Assembly (NCBI GenBank): GCA_029907475.1
Contig: JARYLU010000012.1
Span: forward strand, 1-64,000
Source of the DNA: Bacillota bacterium
Lineage (GTDB): Bacteria > Bacillota > DSM-12270 > Thermacetogeniales > Thermacetogeniaceae
Direction: 5' to 3'
Length of the DNA stretch: 64,000 bases
Below the pieces are notes generated by a model. The model ran no database searches, was not told the DNA's origin, and saw only the letters and a list, made by a program, of their open reading frames with translations. Position 1 is the first letter of the stretch, and each line of letters starts with the position of its first letter. A program made the position numbers and the translations under genes. Of the stretch, positions 22,529-31,313 are shown piece after piece.

Positions 22529-22880
22529 GCGCCGCCGCTTCCCGTCCCGGGCACCGTTCCTCCGCTCGGCTCCCGGTTCCCGGCTCCCGGCAAGCTCACC
22601 CCTGACCTCCGCGCCGGGGCACCGCCGATCGCCCACAGGGCGCCCGGCCCTCCGGAGCTCCTGCGCGCCCGCCTCCAGCACGACTCCTCCGGATTTTTCA
22701 ATTGCCCCCGCCCTGGCCCCCGGCCTTTCAGGATGCCTCCGTGCCCCGTGCTACACTGCCTCCGCCAACATACTCCAGGGCGCCTTTCTCAAATCCCCTG
22801 TAGCGCCTGGGGCGGTGCCGCTAAAAGAGGATGCGGCGCGCATAACCAGGCTGGTAACCACGCTGGTGGATACTGGATCA
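22529..22880. other. Intergenic region without a recognisable gene
   Basis: About 350 GC-rich bases between the TetR gene and the repeat-rich leader of the glutamate-synthase-like gene. I see no conserved protein, RNA motif or terminator with a U-tract here; the open frames have no ribosome sites or family signatures. Confidence 0.5.
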
Positions 22881-22886
22881 TCCATC

Positions 22887-22962
22887 ATGTATACAGGTAT
22901 ACATCGCACAGAATACCAGGATTTTCGCGTTGATTGGCGAAAATTTAGATTACACTTAATCT
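22887..22962 (+). promoter_or_regulatory. Three consecutive inverted repeats in the leader of 23043
   Basis: ATGTATAC-AG-GTATACAT (22887-22904), ATTTTCGC-N8-GCGAAAAT (22921-22944) and AGATTA-CACT-TAATCT (22947-22962), all perfect. The first resembles GntR-family operators. They lie 80-155 bases before the start codon and could be operators or RNA hairpins. Confidence 0.6.
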
Positions 22963-23042
22963 TTAGCCTGCGCGAGAAAATAGAAAAAAAGAGACGTGCG
23001 CAGGGGGAAATACCGTATTTTTTAAGGAGGATGAGTTCGAAG

Positions 23043-24635
23043 ATGTCTTTCAGCAAACCAAACACCAGTGCTGCTACCCTGACAAGGAGCCGGACAAAGG
23101 AGAGCGTCTGCCCCTTCAGCGGTCTCTGTGCGACCTGCCTGGACGGGTGTGCGGGCTTCTGCGAGGTCGGAAAATCCGCCTACCGGGGGAAGGAGGTGCT
23201 TTATCCGCAGCCCTTCGGAAAGACTACTTCTGCTTCGGAAAAGGATTACCCCGTGGATCTTTCCCATTTCAACATCATGGGGACTGCTGCCGGTGCCGTC
23301 GGAATCGAGGCCGACAGCGACCGCGCCATTTTCCCGGCAGTAGATGTTACTTCGGAAATCGGCGGTGCTGATAAAATAAAGCTCCGGGTGCCGCTGGTTA
23401 TAGCCGGTATGGGTTCCACCGATATCGCCCGTGTTCACTGGGATGGCCTGGCTGCCGGTGCCGCCATTTCCGGTGCCGTAATTGTCATCGGGGAAAACGT
23501 CTGCGGGATGGACCCCGGCCTGGAGGCGAAAGACGGCCGGGTGAGGCGCTCTCCCCACCTGGAGGCGCGCCTCAAGGCTTTTCGCGATTGGTACGACGGA
23601 TACGGAGCCATCGCAGTGCAGGCCAATGTCGAGGATACGCGTCTCGGGGTCCTGGAATACGCCATCGAGAAGCTCGGCGTCGAGGCGGTCGAGCTCAAGT
23701 GGGGCCAGGGCGCGAAGGATATCGGAGGGGAGGTCAAGCTGGCCTCCCTGGAGCGCGCCCTGCAGTTGAAACAGCGGGGCTACATCGTGCTTCCCGATCC
23801 GGAAGACCCTGCGGTTCAAAAGGATTTTGAACGGGGAGTTTTCAGGGAATTCGAGCGCCACTCCCGCATCGGGATGGTGGAGGAAGAATCCTTCCTGAAG
23901 CAGGTAGAATACCTGCGCGGGCTCGGCGCGAAGTTTATCTTCCTGAAGACCGGGGCCTACCGGCCGGTTGACCTCGCCCGCGCCGTTAAGCTCGCTTCCG
24001 CGGCGCGTCTCGATCTCCTCACCGTCGACGGGGCGGGGGGAGGCACCGGGATGAGCCCCTGGCGGATGATGAACGAGTGGGGAATTCCCACGGTTTACAT
24101 CGAGGCCCTCCTGACGCGCTACCTCGACCGCCTTGCAGCGCAGGGGGCTTTTATTCCGAGTGTCGCCATCGCCGGCGGCTTTACCCTGGAGGATCACCTT
24201 TTTAAGGGATTTGCCCTCGGCGCTCCTTATGTCAAGGCGATTGGGATGGCCCGTGCGCCTTTGACCGCCGCGATGGTGGGGCGCAAGATCGGCCACGACC
24301 TGGCGGAAGAAAACCTCAGCAGGGAACACGCCAGATACGGCGATACGCTGGATCAGATCTTCGTAACGAGCGGCGAGCTCAAAGCGCGCTTCGGCAAAGA
24401 CTTCTCCAAACTGCCTCCCGGAGCCATCGGCGTCTACACCTACTTCGAGCGCCTCAGCCAGGGGCTGCGCCAGTTGATGTGCGGGGCGCGAAAGTTTGCC
24501 TTAAAGTATATCGACAGGAACGACATCGCCGCCCTCACGCGGGAGGCCGGCGAAATCACCGGGATTTCGTACATTATGGATTTAGATCGAGAAATCGCAG
24601 ACGAGATTCTTTCATCCCGAGCCCTGTCGTACTAA
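23043..24635 (+). CDS. FMN-binding glutamate-synthase-domain protein
   Basis: About 530 residues. Residues 15-50 hold a Cys cluster (VCPFSGLCATCLDGCAGFCE) that may bind iron-sulfur. The rest is the FMN-binding (alpha/beta)8 barrel of glutamate synthase (VIAGMGSTDIARVHWDGLAA; VELKWGQGAKDIGGEVKLAS; LLTVDGAGGGTGMSPWRMMN; GGFTLEDHLFKGFALGAPYV). Such stand-alone proteins occur in anaerobes and archaea, and the amidotransferase domain is absent. ATG 23043 has AAGGAGG 12 bases upstream; ATG 23031 touches the Shine-Dalgarno and is unlikely. The exact reaction (glutamate synthase or a related amino-donor oxidoreductase) is not settled. Confidence 0.75.
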   Translation: MSFSKPNTSAATLTRSRTKESVCPFSGLCATCLDGCAGFCEVGKSAYRGKEVLYPQPFGKTTSASEKDYPVDLSHFNIMGTAAGAVGIEADSDRAIFPAVDVTSEIGGADKIKLRVPLVIAGMGSTDIARVHWDGLAAGAAISGAVIVIGENVCGMDPGLEAKDGRVRRSPHLEARLKAFRDWYDGYGAIAVQANVEDTRLGVLEYAIEKLGVEAVELKWGQGAKDIGGEVKLASLERALQLKQRGYIVLPDPEDPAVQKDFERGVFREFERHSRIGMVEEESFLKQVEYLRGLGAKFIFLKTGAYRPVDLARAVKLASAARLDLLTVDGAGGGTGMSPWRMMNEWGIPTVYIEALLTRYLDRLAAQGAFIPSVAIAGGFTLEDHLFKGFALGAPYVKAIGMARAPLTAAMVGRKIGHDLAEENLSREHARYGDTLDQIFVTSGELKARFGKDFSKLPPGAIGVYTYFERLSQGLRQLMCGARKFALKYIDRNDIAALTREAGEITGISYIMDLDREIADEILSSRALSY

Positions 24636-24735
24636 GCAAATTTTTCCAGGCAAGAGGGGAGGAATCCGCCCTCCTGCGTCGAAACCAATTTAATAAGGAA
24701 GTCGCTGAGATCAATCCGGGGGTGGGGTCAGGGAA

Positions 24736-25980
24736 ATGCTGCGGGTTGCGGTTTCTGGGTATTACGGTTTTAACAATACCGGGGATGAGGCGATCCTGCT
24801 GGCCCTGGTCTCCACCCTGCGCACCCTTGCGCCCGGCGTAGAAATTACCGTCTTTTCCCACCGGCCGCGCGAGACCCGCCAGATATATGGGGTAAAAGCG
24901 GTGAACCGGTGGAACCCCTTCGGTATCTGCTGGGCGCTTTTGCGTTCCGACCTCCTGCTCAGCGGCGGCGGCGGGCTGCTCCAGGATGTGACGGGGGTGC
25001 GCAGCATCTGCTACTATTTAGGGGTCGTTCTGCTTGCCAGGCTCCTGGGCAGACCGGTGATCTATTACGCCCAGGGGCTTGGTCCTGTCAGGACGCGTTT
25101 CGGGCGCTGGCTGACGCGGGTGGTCTCCAACCGGGTTGAGCTGATCACCGTCCGCGATCAGGCCTCCCGCGACGATTTTTTAGAAATGGGGGTCACCCGC
25201 CCCCCGGTGATCGTGACCGCAGATCCCGCCCTTGCTTTGAGTCCCACCCAGGTTGACCTGGAATTGGGAGAGAGGCTGCTCGTGCAGCTGCGCGCCGCAA
25301 GCGAGCAGGAACCGGAGCGCGGTTCCCCTGCTGCGCCTCCCGGGACCGGGCAGCCGGAAGCAGGAGAGCCGAGGCGCCTCGGGATCGTTCTCCGGGACTG
25401 GCAGGACTGCTACCAGTACAAGCGGGCGGTGGCCGCGGCTGCGGACCGTCTCATCCGGGAGGGGTGGGAGGTCGTTCTCATTCCTTTTCATTTCCCCGGA
25501 GACCTCCAGGCGTCGCGGGAAGTGTCCTGGCTGATGCAGGAGCCGGCCCTGCTGGTGCGGTCAAAACTTTCTGTTGATACCCTGTTCAGCCTGCTCGGCC
25601 GGTTGGATCTGGTCCTTTCCATGCGCCTGCACGCCCTGATTATGGCTTCGGTAATGCGAACCCCCTGTGTCGGGATTTCCTACGATCCCAAGGTGGAAAG
25701 GTTTCTTGAGCTGACGGGCCAGCCGGTTGCAGGGACGGTGGCGGATCTGGACGCCGAAAGGCTCTACGAGGTGCTGAACGGCGCCTGGGAAAGGCGCGCC
25801 TCGATCACCGCGCACCTCGACCAGGTGCTTGTTAATCTCAGGCAGCAGGCTTGGGAAACCGCAAGCATGGCACTGAGCGTTTTTTACTCCCGGTTTCCCC
25901 ACAGGCGGTGGGAAGCCGGCCGGGCCGCACGCCGGGGGAGCGGCGAGGCCTCCAAAAAGCATTCTCTGCCTGGCGCCTGA
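24736..25980 (+). CDS. csaB: CsaB polysaccharide pyruvyltransferase
   Basis: A 414-residue protein with VAVSGYYGFNNTGDEAILLA at the start, SDLLLSGGGGLLQDVTG, VIYYAQGLGPVRTRFGRWLT, and the C-terminal LDLVLSMRLHALIMASVMRT, all typical of CsaB. The enzyme adds pyruvate to the secondary cell-wall polysaccharide, which creates the ligand for SLH domains. Its presence beside three SLH proteins fits. The tail after about residue 380 is longer than usual and Arg/Ser-rich. Its last 97 bases overlap the 3' end of the opposite Wzy-like gene. Confidence 0.85.
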   Translation: MLRVAVSGYYGFNNTGDEAILLALVSTLRTLAPGVEITVFSHRPRETRQIYGVKAVNRWNPFGICWALLRSDLLLSGGGGLLQDVTGVRSICYYLGVVLLARLLGRPVIYYAQGLGPVRTRFGRWLTRVVSNRVELITVRDQASRDDFLEMGVTRPPVIVTADPALALSPTQVDLELGERLLVQLRAASEQEPERGSPAAPPGTGQPEAGEPRRLGIVLRDWQDCYQYKRAVAAAADRLIREGWEVVLIPFHFPGDLQASREVSWLMQEPALLVRSKLSVDTLFSLLGRLDLVLSMRLHALIMASVMRTPCVGISYDPKVERFLELTGQPVAGTVADLDAERLYEVLNGAWERRASITAHLDQVLVNLRQQAWETASMALSVFYSRFPHRRWEAGRAARRGSGEASKKHSLPGA

Positions 25981-27470
25981 CGCCGTCCGCCCGGCACCAT
26001 CCAGGCGACGGTTCCGAGCAGGATCCAGAAAAGGGTCTGCATCATGGGAACTTCGAAGATGTTCTCAACTCCGTTGTGGGCGAGAACTCCCAGCAGCCCG
26101 GCGGTAATCCCGCACGCGTAAGCGCGCCGGTCCGGGTCGGCGGCAAGCTCCCTGAGCGCCCCGCTCAAGTACCGGACGGCATTTAAAAGGAGCCAGAGAA
26201 AGGCCGTGAGGCCGAGCAGGCCGGTTTCGACGGCCAGCTTCAGGTAGTAGTTGTCCACGTAAAAGGTGCCGGGAATGTTGTAGCGCGCTGCGGTGGCGCC
26301 TCCGAAGCGGCCCAGGCCCACGCCAGTTACCGGGTGGGCGAGGAAGCGGTCGAGGGCCTGCTCCCAGCGGCCTATCCGCCCGCCCTGCTGTGAGCTTTCC
26401 ACGTACTGGCCGCTGAAGGTATACTGGATGCGGTTTGCCACACCCGGGGAGACGACCGGCAGCAGGACTGCGCCTGCCAGGATCAGGGCGAGGAGGCGCC
26501 GGTCCTGGAGGAGGCCGTAAAGGAGAGTCACCACCAGGAAGGCGAGCCACGCCCCCCGGGAAAAGGTGAAAACGAGGCAGGCGAGCATGGCGAGGGAGAT
26601 ACACCCAAGGGCGAGCTTCGGCCGGAGCGTTCGCGCCGTGATCAGGAGGGCTGCCGTGACCGGGAACATCAGCACCAGGTAGCTCCCCAGGACGTTGGGG
26701 CTCCCGATCCAGGAGAAGACGCGGGTTCGCACCCCCGCCTCGGCCTGGTCGACCCAGTTGGCAGGGATCGGCACCCCCACGATGTACTGGTAGACCCCGT
26801 AAAAAGCGACTGCTGTGGCAACCAGCACAAGGCCCCACAGGAGGGTGCGCGCCTGTTTAAGGTCGGCGGGAAGCCGGGTTGCCAGGAAGTACCAGAGGGA
26901 GTACTGGAAGGTGGCCCGCAGCCCGTCTAAGGCAACTTCAGGCTCCGGCGCCCGGAGCAGGTAAAGGAGCGCTCCCGTGCCGAGGAAAAAGAGCAGCGGG
27001 AGATCCAGTGGAGTAAAGAAGGAGCGGGTCTCCCCCAAAAATGCGAGGCGCGTCAGGATCAGGGCCGCGCCCAGCAAGAAGAGGAGTTCGTCCCAGATCC
27101 CCGCCAGTCCCGTAAGGCCGGGGGTCTGCCTGAAGATGTAATCGACCAGGGGGTATGCCCCGGCGATGAGCAGCACCATGTACGACCGCTCTGAAAAGGC
27201 GCCCAGGGCGCGGGCGGTTATGCTCCCTCCCGCGAGCCGGGCCGGCAGTTTTCCTGCCTGCCTGATGAGCGAGGCGAGGACCTGCCCGATCCCCGCCAGG
27301 ATCCGGTACGTGACGGTCCCCTGAAAGAAGCCGGTATGGGCGGCCAGGCCGGGACCCAGCAGGAAAAGGGCGAGGCGGCTGCCGCTCCAGGCCGTGCCGC
27401 AGGTGCGGGCGCAGGCAAAAAGGCCGCTTTGTTTCCAGATCCGGTTGATATTTTGAAGGGATGAGTTCAC
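25884..27470 (-). CDS. O-antigen ligase / Wzy-family membrane protein
   Basis: A 528-residue protein with about 10-12 membrane helices. The Wzy_C/RfaL motif is in the long loop: VFTFSRGAWLAFLVVTLLYG, then HPVTGVGLGRFGGATAARYN and TFYVDNYYLKLAVETGLLGL. It should polymerise or ligate lipid-linked glycan outside the membrane. The start is ATG 27470, divergent from the GT4 gene at 27569. The C-terminus lies antisense to csaB over 97 bases. No TPR tail, unlike the two paralogues at 46195 and 54901. Confidence 0.75.
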   Translation of the reverse strand: MNSSLQNINRIWKQSGLFACARTCGTAWSGSRLALFLLGPGLAAHTGFFQGTVTYRILAGIGQVLASLIRQAGKLPARLAGGSITARALGAFSERSYMVLLIAGAYPLVDYIFRQTPGLTGLAGIWDELLFLLGAALILTRLAFLGETRSFFTPLDLPLLFFLGTGALLYLLRAPEPEVALDGLRATFQYSLWYFLATRLPADLKQARTLLWGLVLVATAVAFYGVYQYIVGVPIPANWVDQAEAGVRTRVFSWIGSPNVLGSYLVLMFPVTAALLITARTLRPKLALGCISLAMLACLVFTFSRGAWLAFLVVTLLYGLLQDRRLLALILAGAVLLPVVSPGVANRIQYTFSGQYVESSQQGGRIGRWEQALDRFLAHPVTGVGLGRFGGATAARYNIPGTFYVDNYYLKLAVETGLLGLTAFLWLLLNAVRYLSGALRELAADPDRRAYACGITAGLLGVLAHNGVENIFEVPMMQTLFWILLGTVAWMVPGGRRQAPGRECFLEASPLPRRAARPASHRLWGNRE

Positions 27471-27568
27471 GGTTCCCTTGAGCCCCCTTAACTATTTTGG
27501 TCTTTAGATCTAGTGAACAGCTTCAATGAAAACAAAGTATGAGCACGCCGGGTGGAGGTGGCAGTAAG

Positions 27569-28708
27569 GTGGAAAGAGAAGCAAGGTTGCGCGTGGTTCA
27601 TATCATCGGAGGGGGGGAAATCGGTGGTGCAGAGCAGCATGTCCTGAACCTCGCCGCAAACCTCCCCCGGTCCGATTTTGAGATCCACGTCATCTGCCTC
27701 TTTCCGGCCCCTTTTTACCAGGCGCTGCAGGAGGCGGGAATCTCCGCCTTTGCGATCCCGATGCGCCACCGCCTCGATTTCGGCGCTTTCCTCCGCCTGG
27801 CCGGAGCGCTCGGGCAACTGCAGCCCGACATCGTCCACACCCACGGCGTGCGCGCAAATCTCGTGGGGCGCCTTGCGGCGCGCCGGGCCGGTGTCCCGGC
27901 GGTGGTAACGACGGTGCACAGCGTCCTCGCCCAGGACTACCCGGCACCTTTGAGCCGCCTTGCCAACAGCCTGACGGAAAGGGCCACGTCGTTCCTCACA
28001 GACCGTTTCATCGCGGTTTCCCAATTTATTAAAGATTACTTGCAGGCAACAGGAATTCCCCCCGCGAAGGTCGCCGTGATCTACAACGGGATTGAACCCG
28101 GGGCCTGGGAGCGCTGGGAGGGGGACTCGTCTTTCCGCCTCCGCTTCGGGATCGACCCCGCATCCCCTCTCTTCGGGATCGTCGCCCGCCTTCACCCTGT
28201 GAAAGGCCACCGGTACTTCCTGGCGGCGGCGCGGGAAGTGAGCGGCGCATTTCCCGAAGCCCGTTTCGTCATCGTCGGGAGCGGCTTCTACTGGCGGGAG
28301 GTCGACGGCCTGATCAAAGCCTACGGCCTGGAAGGCCGCTGCCTCCGCACCGGCTTTCAGCAGGAGATCGGTGCGGTTTACGCCGCCCTCGACTGCTTGG
28401 TTGTCAGCTCTCTGTCGGAGGGGTTCGGCCTCACCGCTTTAGAGGCGTTGGCTTTGAAGAAGCCCGTCATCGCGACGAAGGTGGGGGCGCTGCCGGAAAT
28501 TATCAGCGACGGAGAGACCGGTTTGCTGGTTCCCCCGGCCGACCCCGGGGCGCTTGCCCGCGCCATGTGCCGGATCCTGCGCGACCCTGCCGCCGCAAGG
28601 CGAATGGGTGAAGCAGGCCGCATGCTGGTAGAGAGAAGGTTCAGCCTCGCCCAAAGCGTTGGGGAGACCGCGCGCCTTTACCGCGCCCTCCTTGCGTCTC
28701 ATCCCTAG
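27569..28708 (+). CDS. GT4-family glycosyltransferase
   Basis: About 379 residues with two Rossmann halves. The N-terminal half contains HIIGGGEIGGAEQHVLNLAA and HTHGVRANLVGRLAARRAG. The C-terminal half contains GIVARLHPVKGHRYFLAAAR, VIVGSGFYWREVDGL and the nucleotide-sugar-binding SSLSEGFGLTALEALALKKP of GT4 enzymes. It likely adds a sugar to the surface polysaccharide at the cytoplasmic face. GTG 27569 has GGAGG 10 bases upstream; the longer ATG 27539 lacks a site. It is divergent from the Wzy-like gene, with a shared 98-base promoter region. Confidence 0.8.
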   Translation: MEREARLRVVHIIGGGEIGGAEQHVLNLAANLPRSDFEIHVICLFPAPFYQALQEAGISAFAIPMRHRLDFGAFLRLAGALGQLQPDIVHTHGVRANLVGRLAARRAGVPAVVTTVHSVLAQDYPAPLSRLANSLTERATSFLTDRFIAVSQFIKDYLQATGIPPAKVAVIYNGIEPGAWERWEGDSSFRLRFGIDPASPLFGIVARLHPVKGHRYFLAAAREVSGAFPEARFVIVGSGFYWREVDGLIKAYGLEGRCLRTGFQQEIGAVYAALDCLVVSSLSEGFGLTALEALALKKPVIATKVGALPEIISDGETGLLVPPADPGALARAMCRILRDPAAARRMGEAGRMLVERRFSLAQSVGETARLYRALLASHP

Positions 28709-28789
28709 CGGAACACGCGAGGGTCAGCCCTGAATACTTCCACCAGGTTATCCTTCTTGCTCCCGCACTCCGGCCGGTTGCCGGGCAGT

Positions 28790-29272
28790 CTACTTGAGGA
28801 TCTTTATTCCTGTCACCTCTCCCTTGAGTTCGACCGTCTGGGTTTTCAGGTAGAACTCCTTTCCGATCCGCACTTCCTGCCCCCCGAGGCGGAGGTCGGG
28901 TTCCCCGATCGCCGCCTTGCCCCGGACCGTGGCGTAAACATCCTTATTGTAGGGGTCTGTTGTGAGCAGGCGGGTGCCGTCGGCGCGGGTGGTTGCGATG
29001 AGCCCCGGTTCTACCCGGACGTCCACGATCCGGGCGTCTGTAAAGCTGCCGCGCCCCACCAGCTGGTCTCCCGCCTTTAATGCCTCCGCTGCGGTAGGTC
29101 GGACGAAGGGCGCCACGACGGTTACCTCAATCTCGGCCACCTCGCTGGATTCCCCTCCCGGGCGCAGCTTCAAGTAAACCCCCGCCGCCACCGCGAGCAC
29201 CAGCAGCAGCACCACCAGGTCGAAGGGGTTCACGAGACCGAACAACTTTCCTTTCTCGTCAAGAATGTGCAA
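28790..29272 (-). CDS. DUF4330 membrane-anchored protein
   Basis: A 160-residue protein. A short N-terminus (HILDEKGKLFGLVNPFDLVV) leads into one membrane helix (LLLVLAVAAGVYLKL), then an extracytoplasmic beta-rich domain (EIEVTVVAPFVRPTAAEALK, GDQLVGRGSFTDARIVDVRV), the DUF4330 layout. Members are found near polysaccharide and export genes in Clostridia; function unknown. TTG 29272 follows GGGGG. It converges on the GT4 gene. Confidence 0.65.
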   Translation of the reverse strand: MHILDEKGKLFGLVNPFDLVVLLLVLAVAAGVYLKLRPGGESSEVAEIEVTVVAPFVRPTAAEALKAGDQLVGRGSFTDARIVDVRVEPGLIATTRADGTRLLTTDPYNKDVYATVRGKAAIGEPDLRLGGQEVRIGKEFYLKTQTVELKGEVTGIKILK

Positions 29273-29466
29273 TTTAAGTTCAAACCCCCTTTTTCACCTT
29301 CCTGATCTGCAGTCCTGGAACCTACCCTAGCCAACTTCGACGGTTGCGCCCCAATTCCTGCTGCTTAAAATTTACTTACAGTGCTAAAAATTTGTTTAAA
29401 GTGAGGAGGAAATCCGGCATATTCTGGCGAATTTGATCTGGAAATGCACAGGAGGTCCTTTACAAC

Positions 29467-29910
29467 ATGGATGAGCAGCAGGTGATCCTGGGAGCTCGCG
29501 AGATTCAGGAGATTCTCCCCCACCGCTATCCCTTCTTGCTCGTGGACCAGATTATCGAACTGGACGAGGGAAAGCGGGTTGTGGGAATTAAAAATGTGAC
29601 CATTAACGAGCCCTTTTTTCAGGGCCACTTTCCCGGCTACCCCGTGATGCCGGGTGTCCTCATTGTGGAGGCGATGGCGCAGGTGGGAGCGGTAGCCCTC
29701 TTGAGGCTTCCTGCTTACGCGGGGAAGCTGGCCCTTTTTGCCGGGATCGACCAGGTCCGCTTCCGGCACCAGGTGTTCCCCGGCGACCGGCTCCGGATCG
29801 AGGTGGAAATTTTAAAAATCAAAGGGAAGCTGGGAAAGAGCTGCGCCCGCGCCTACGTCGGGACGCGGCTCGTGGCGGAAGGAGAATTCCTCTTTGCCCT
29901 CGCCGGTTGA
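29467..29910 (+). CDS. fabZ: 3-hydroxyacyl-ACP dehydratase FabZ
   Basis: A 147-residue hot-dog enzyme: [20 protein letters not shown], then [20 protein letters not shown] with the catalytic His and, further on, Glu of the GHFPxxPVMPGVLxxEAMAQ motif, and the buried strand [19 protein letters not shown]. It removes water from 3-hydroxyacyl-ACP in fatty-acid synthesis. AGGAGG precedes ATG 29467. It stands outside a fab operon, between DUF4330 and a WecA-like gene. In diderm Firmicutes fabZ sits with lipid A genes, but no lpx genes are visible here. Confidence 0.9.
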   Translation: MDEQQVILGAREIQEILPHRYPFLLVDQIIELDEGKRVVGIKNVTINEPFFQGHFPGYPVMPGVLIVEAMAQVGAVALLRLPAYAGKLALFAGIDQVRFRHQVFPGDRLRIEVEILKIKGKLGKSCARAYVGTRLVAEGEFLFALAG

Positions 29911-30134
29911 AAAAGGTGACAGGCAGGCCGGTATCCCGGTTTCCGGCCGGGCATATTCTTTATGAGAGGCTCAGTCCCCCGCTCCCTTTACTGTGTGGGA
30001 TAAAAAGAGTGCCGGGGAAATTCCCGGAGCAGTAAGGCGGAAGGGGCGCCGCCCCGGCGGGTACCTGAAAAAGCGACGTTTTTTTAAGAGTTTTTAAGTG
30101 GAAAAAGACGGTTTTGTTAAGGAGATGGAGGAAG

Positions 30135-31313
30135 ATGGAGCTCGATTTCAAGGCCCTCGGGCTGCTGGCTCTGGCGTTCGGCATCCCCCTGGGTTTGACT
30201 CCTTTCATCAGGAAGCTTGCGCTGCTGGCAGGGGCCGTCGACAGGCCCGGGGTACGGAAAATTCACAGCGTTCCGGTCCCCTGCTGGGGAGGCCTCGGGA
30301 TCTGCCTGGGGTTCACGGCAGCGGTACTGCTCGGCGTGCCGCTCACCCGCCAGATCCAGGGTTTACTCATCGGGGGGATGGCGATCTTGCTGCTCGGGCT
30401 TGTTGACGACTGGCGGGGGCTTTCCGCCTGGGCGAAGCTGGCCGGGCAGGTCGCCGCCGCCTGCATCCTGGTCGCCTTTGGGATTACCGTGGACTTCGTC
30501 ACCAACCCCCTGGGGGGGATGATTTACCTGGGCGCCTTCAGCATCCCTGTGACCATCGCCTGGGTGGTCGGAATTACGAACGCCCTCAACCTCGTCGATG
30601 GCCTGGACGGCCTGGCGGCGGGGGTTGCGGCGGTTTCCGCCGGGACCGTTGCAGTCGTCGCCTTCGGGGAGGGGGAGGCGGTGGTTGCCTGCTGCGCCCT
30701 TCTTCTGGCGGCTGCGGCGTTGGGATTTCTCCCCCACAATTTTCACCCCGCGAAGATTTTTATGGGGGACGGGGGCTCCATGTTTCTCGGGTTCATGCTG
30801 GCCTCTCTCGCAGTGCTCGGTCTTACGAAATCGGCGACGGCCTTTTCCCTGATCCTGCCGATCCTGATCCTGGGGATCCCGATCTTCGACATGATCTTCG
30901 CGATCATCCGCCGGATCTTAAGAGGGCAGCACATCTTCGCCGCCGACCGGGACCACCTCCACCACCGCCTCCTGGATCTGGGCCTGAGCCACCGGCAGAC
31001 CGTCCTCGTAATCTACGGCGTCAACTTCCTGCTGGGAGGGAGTGCCGTCCTTCTCACCTGCCTGACGACAGATCAGGGGGTTGTGGTGCTCTTCATTCTG
31101 ATTGCTTCTGTTCTGCTGGCGGCGAACCGGCTCGGTCTTTTCTCTCTTTCCCAACCGGAACCTGAACTTGAAGCATCAGCCGAAACATCACCCGGGCCGC
31201 CTGTTTCCCCCGGCCTGTCCGTACCACCCGGGGTGCCTGTTCCACCGGCGCCGGCCGTTCCGTGCGGGCCGGGCGAAAACCGGGAAAGAAACCGGAAGGA
31301 GCTGGGGGTATGA
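30135..31313 (+). CDS. WecA/TagO-like undecaprenyl-phosphate GlcNAc-1-P transferase
   Basis: A 392-residue protein with about 11 membrane helices. Motifs: DRPGVRKIHSVPVPCWGGLG, the DDW of LLLGLVDDWRGLSAWAKLAG, NALNLVDGLDGLAAGVAAVS with the NLVDGLDGLA active-site loop, HNFHPAKIFMGDGGSMFLGF with the FMGDGGS loop, and RILRGQHIFAADRDHLHHRL with the HLHH loop. It links the first phospho-sugar to the lipid carrier for wall or surface glycan. ATG 30135 has GGAGGAAG; an in-frame TTG is at 30114. The C-terminal 50 residues are Pro-rich. The stop overlaps the SH3 gene by 4 bases. Confidence 0.85.
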   Translation: MELDFKALGLLALAFGIPLGLTPFIRKLALLAGAVDRPGVRKIHSVPVPCWGGLGICLGFTAAVLLGVPLTRQIQGLLIGGMAILLLGLVDDWRGLSAWAKLAGQVAAACILVAFGITVDFVTNPLGGMIYLGAFSIPVTIAWVVGITNALNLVDGLDGLAAGVAAVSAGTVAVVAFGEGEAVVACCALLLAAAALGFLPHNFHPAKIFMGDGGSMFLGFMLASLAVLGLTKSATAFSLILPILILGIPIFDMIFAIIRRILRGQHIFAADRDHLHHRLLDLGLSHRQTVLVIYGVNFLLGGSAVLLTCLTTDQGVVVLFILIASVLLAANRLGLFSLSQPEPELEASAETSPGPPVSPGLSVPPGVPVPPAPAVPCGPGENRERNRKELGV

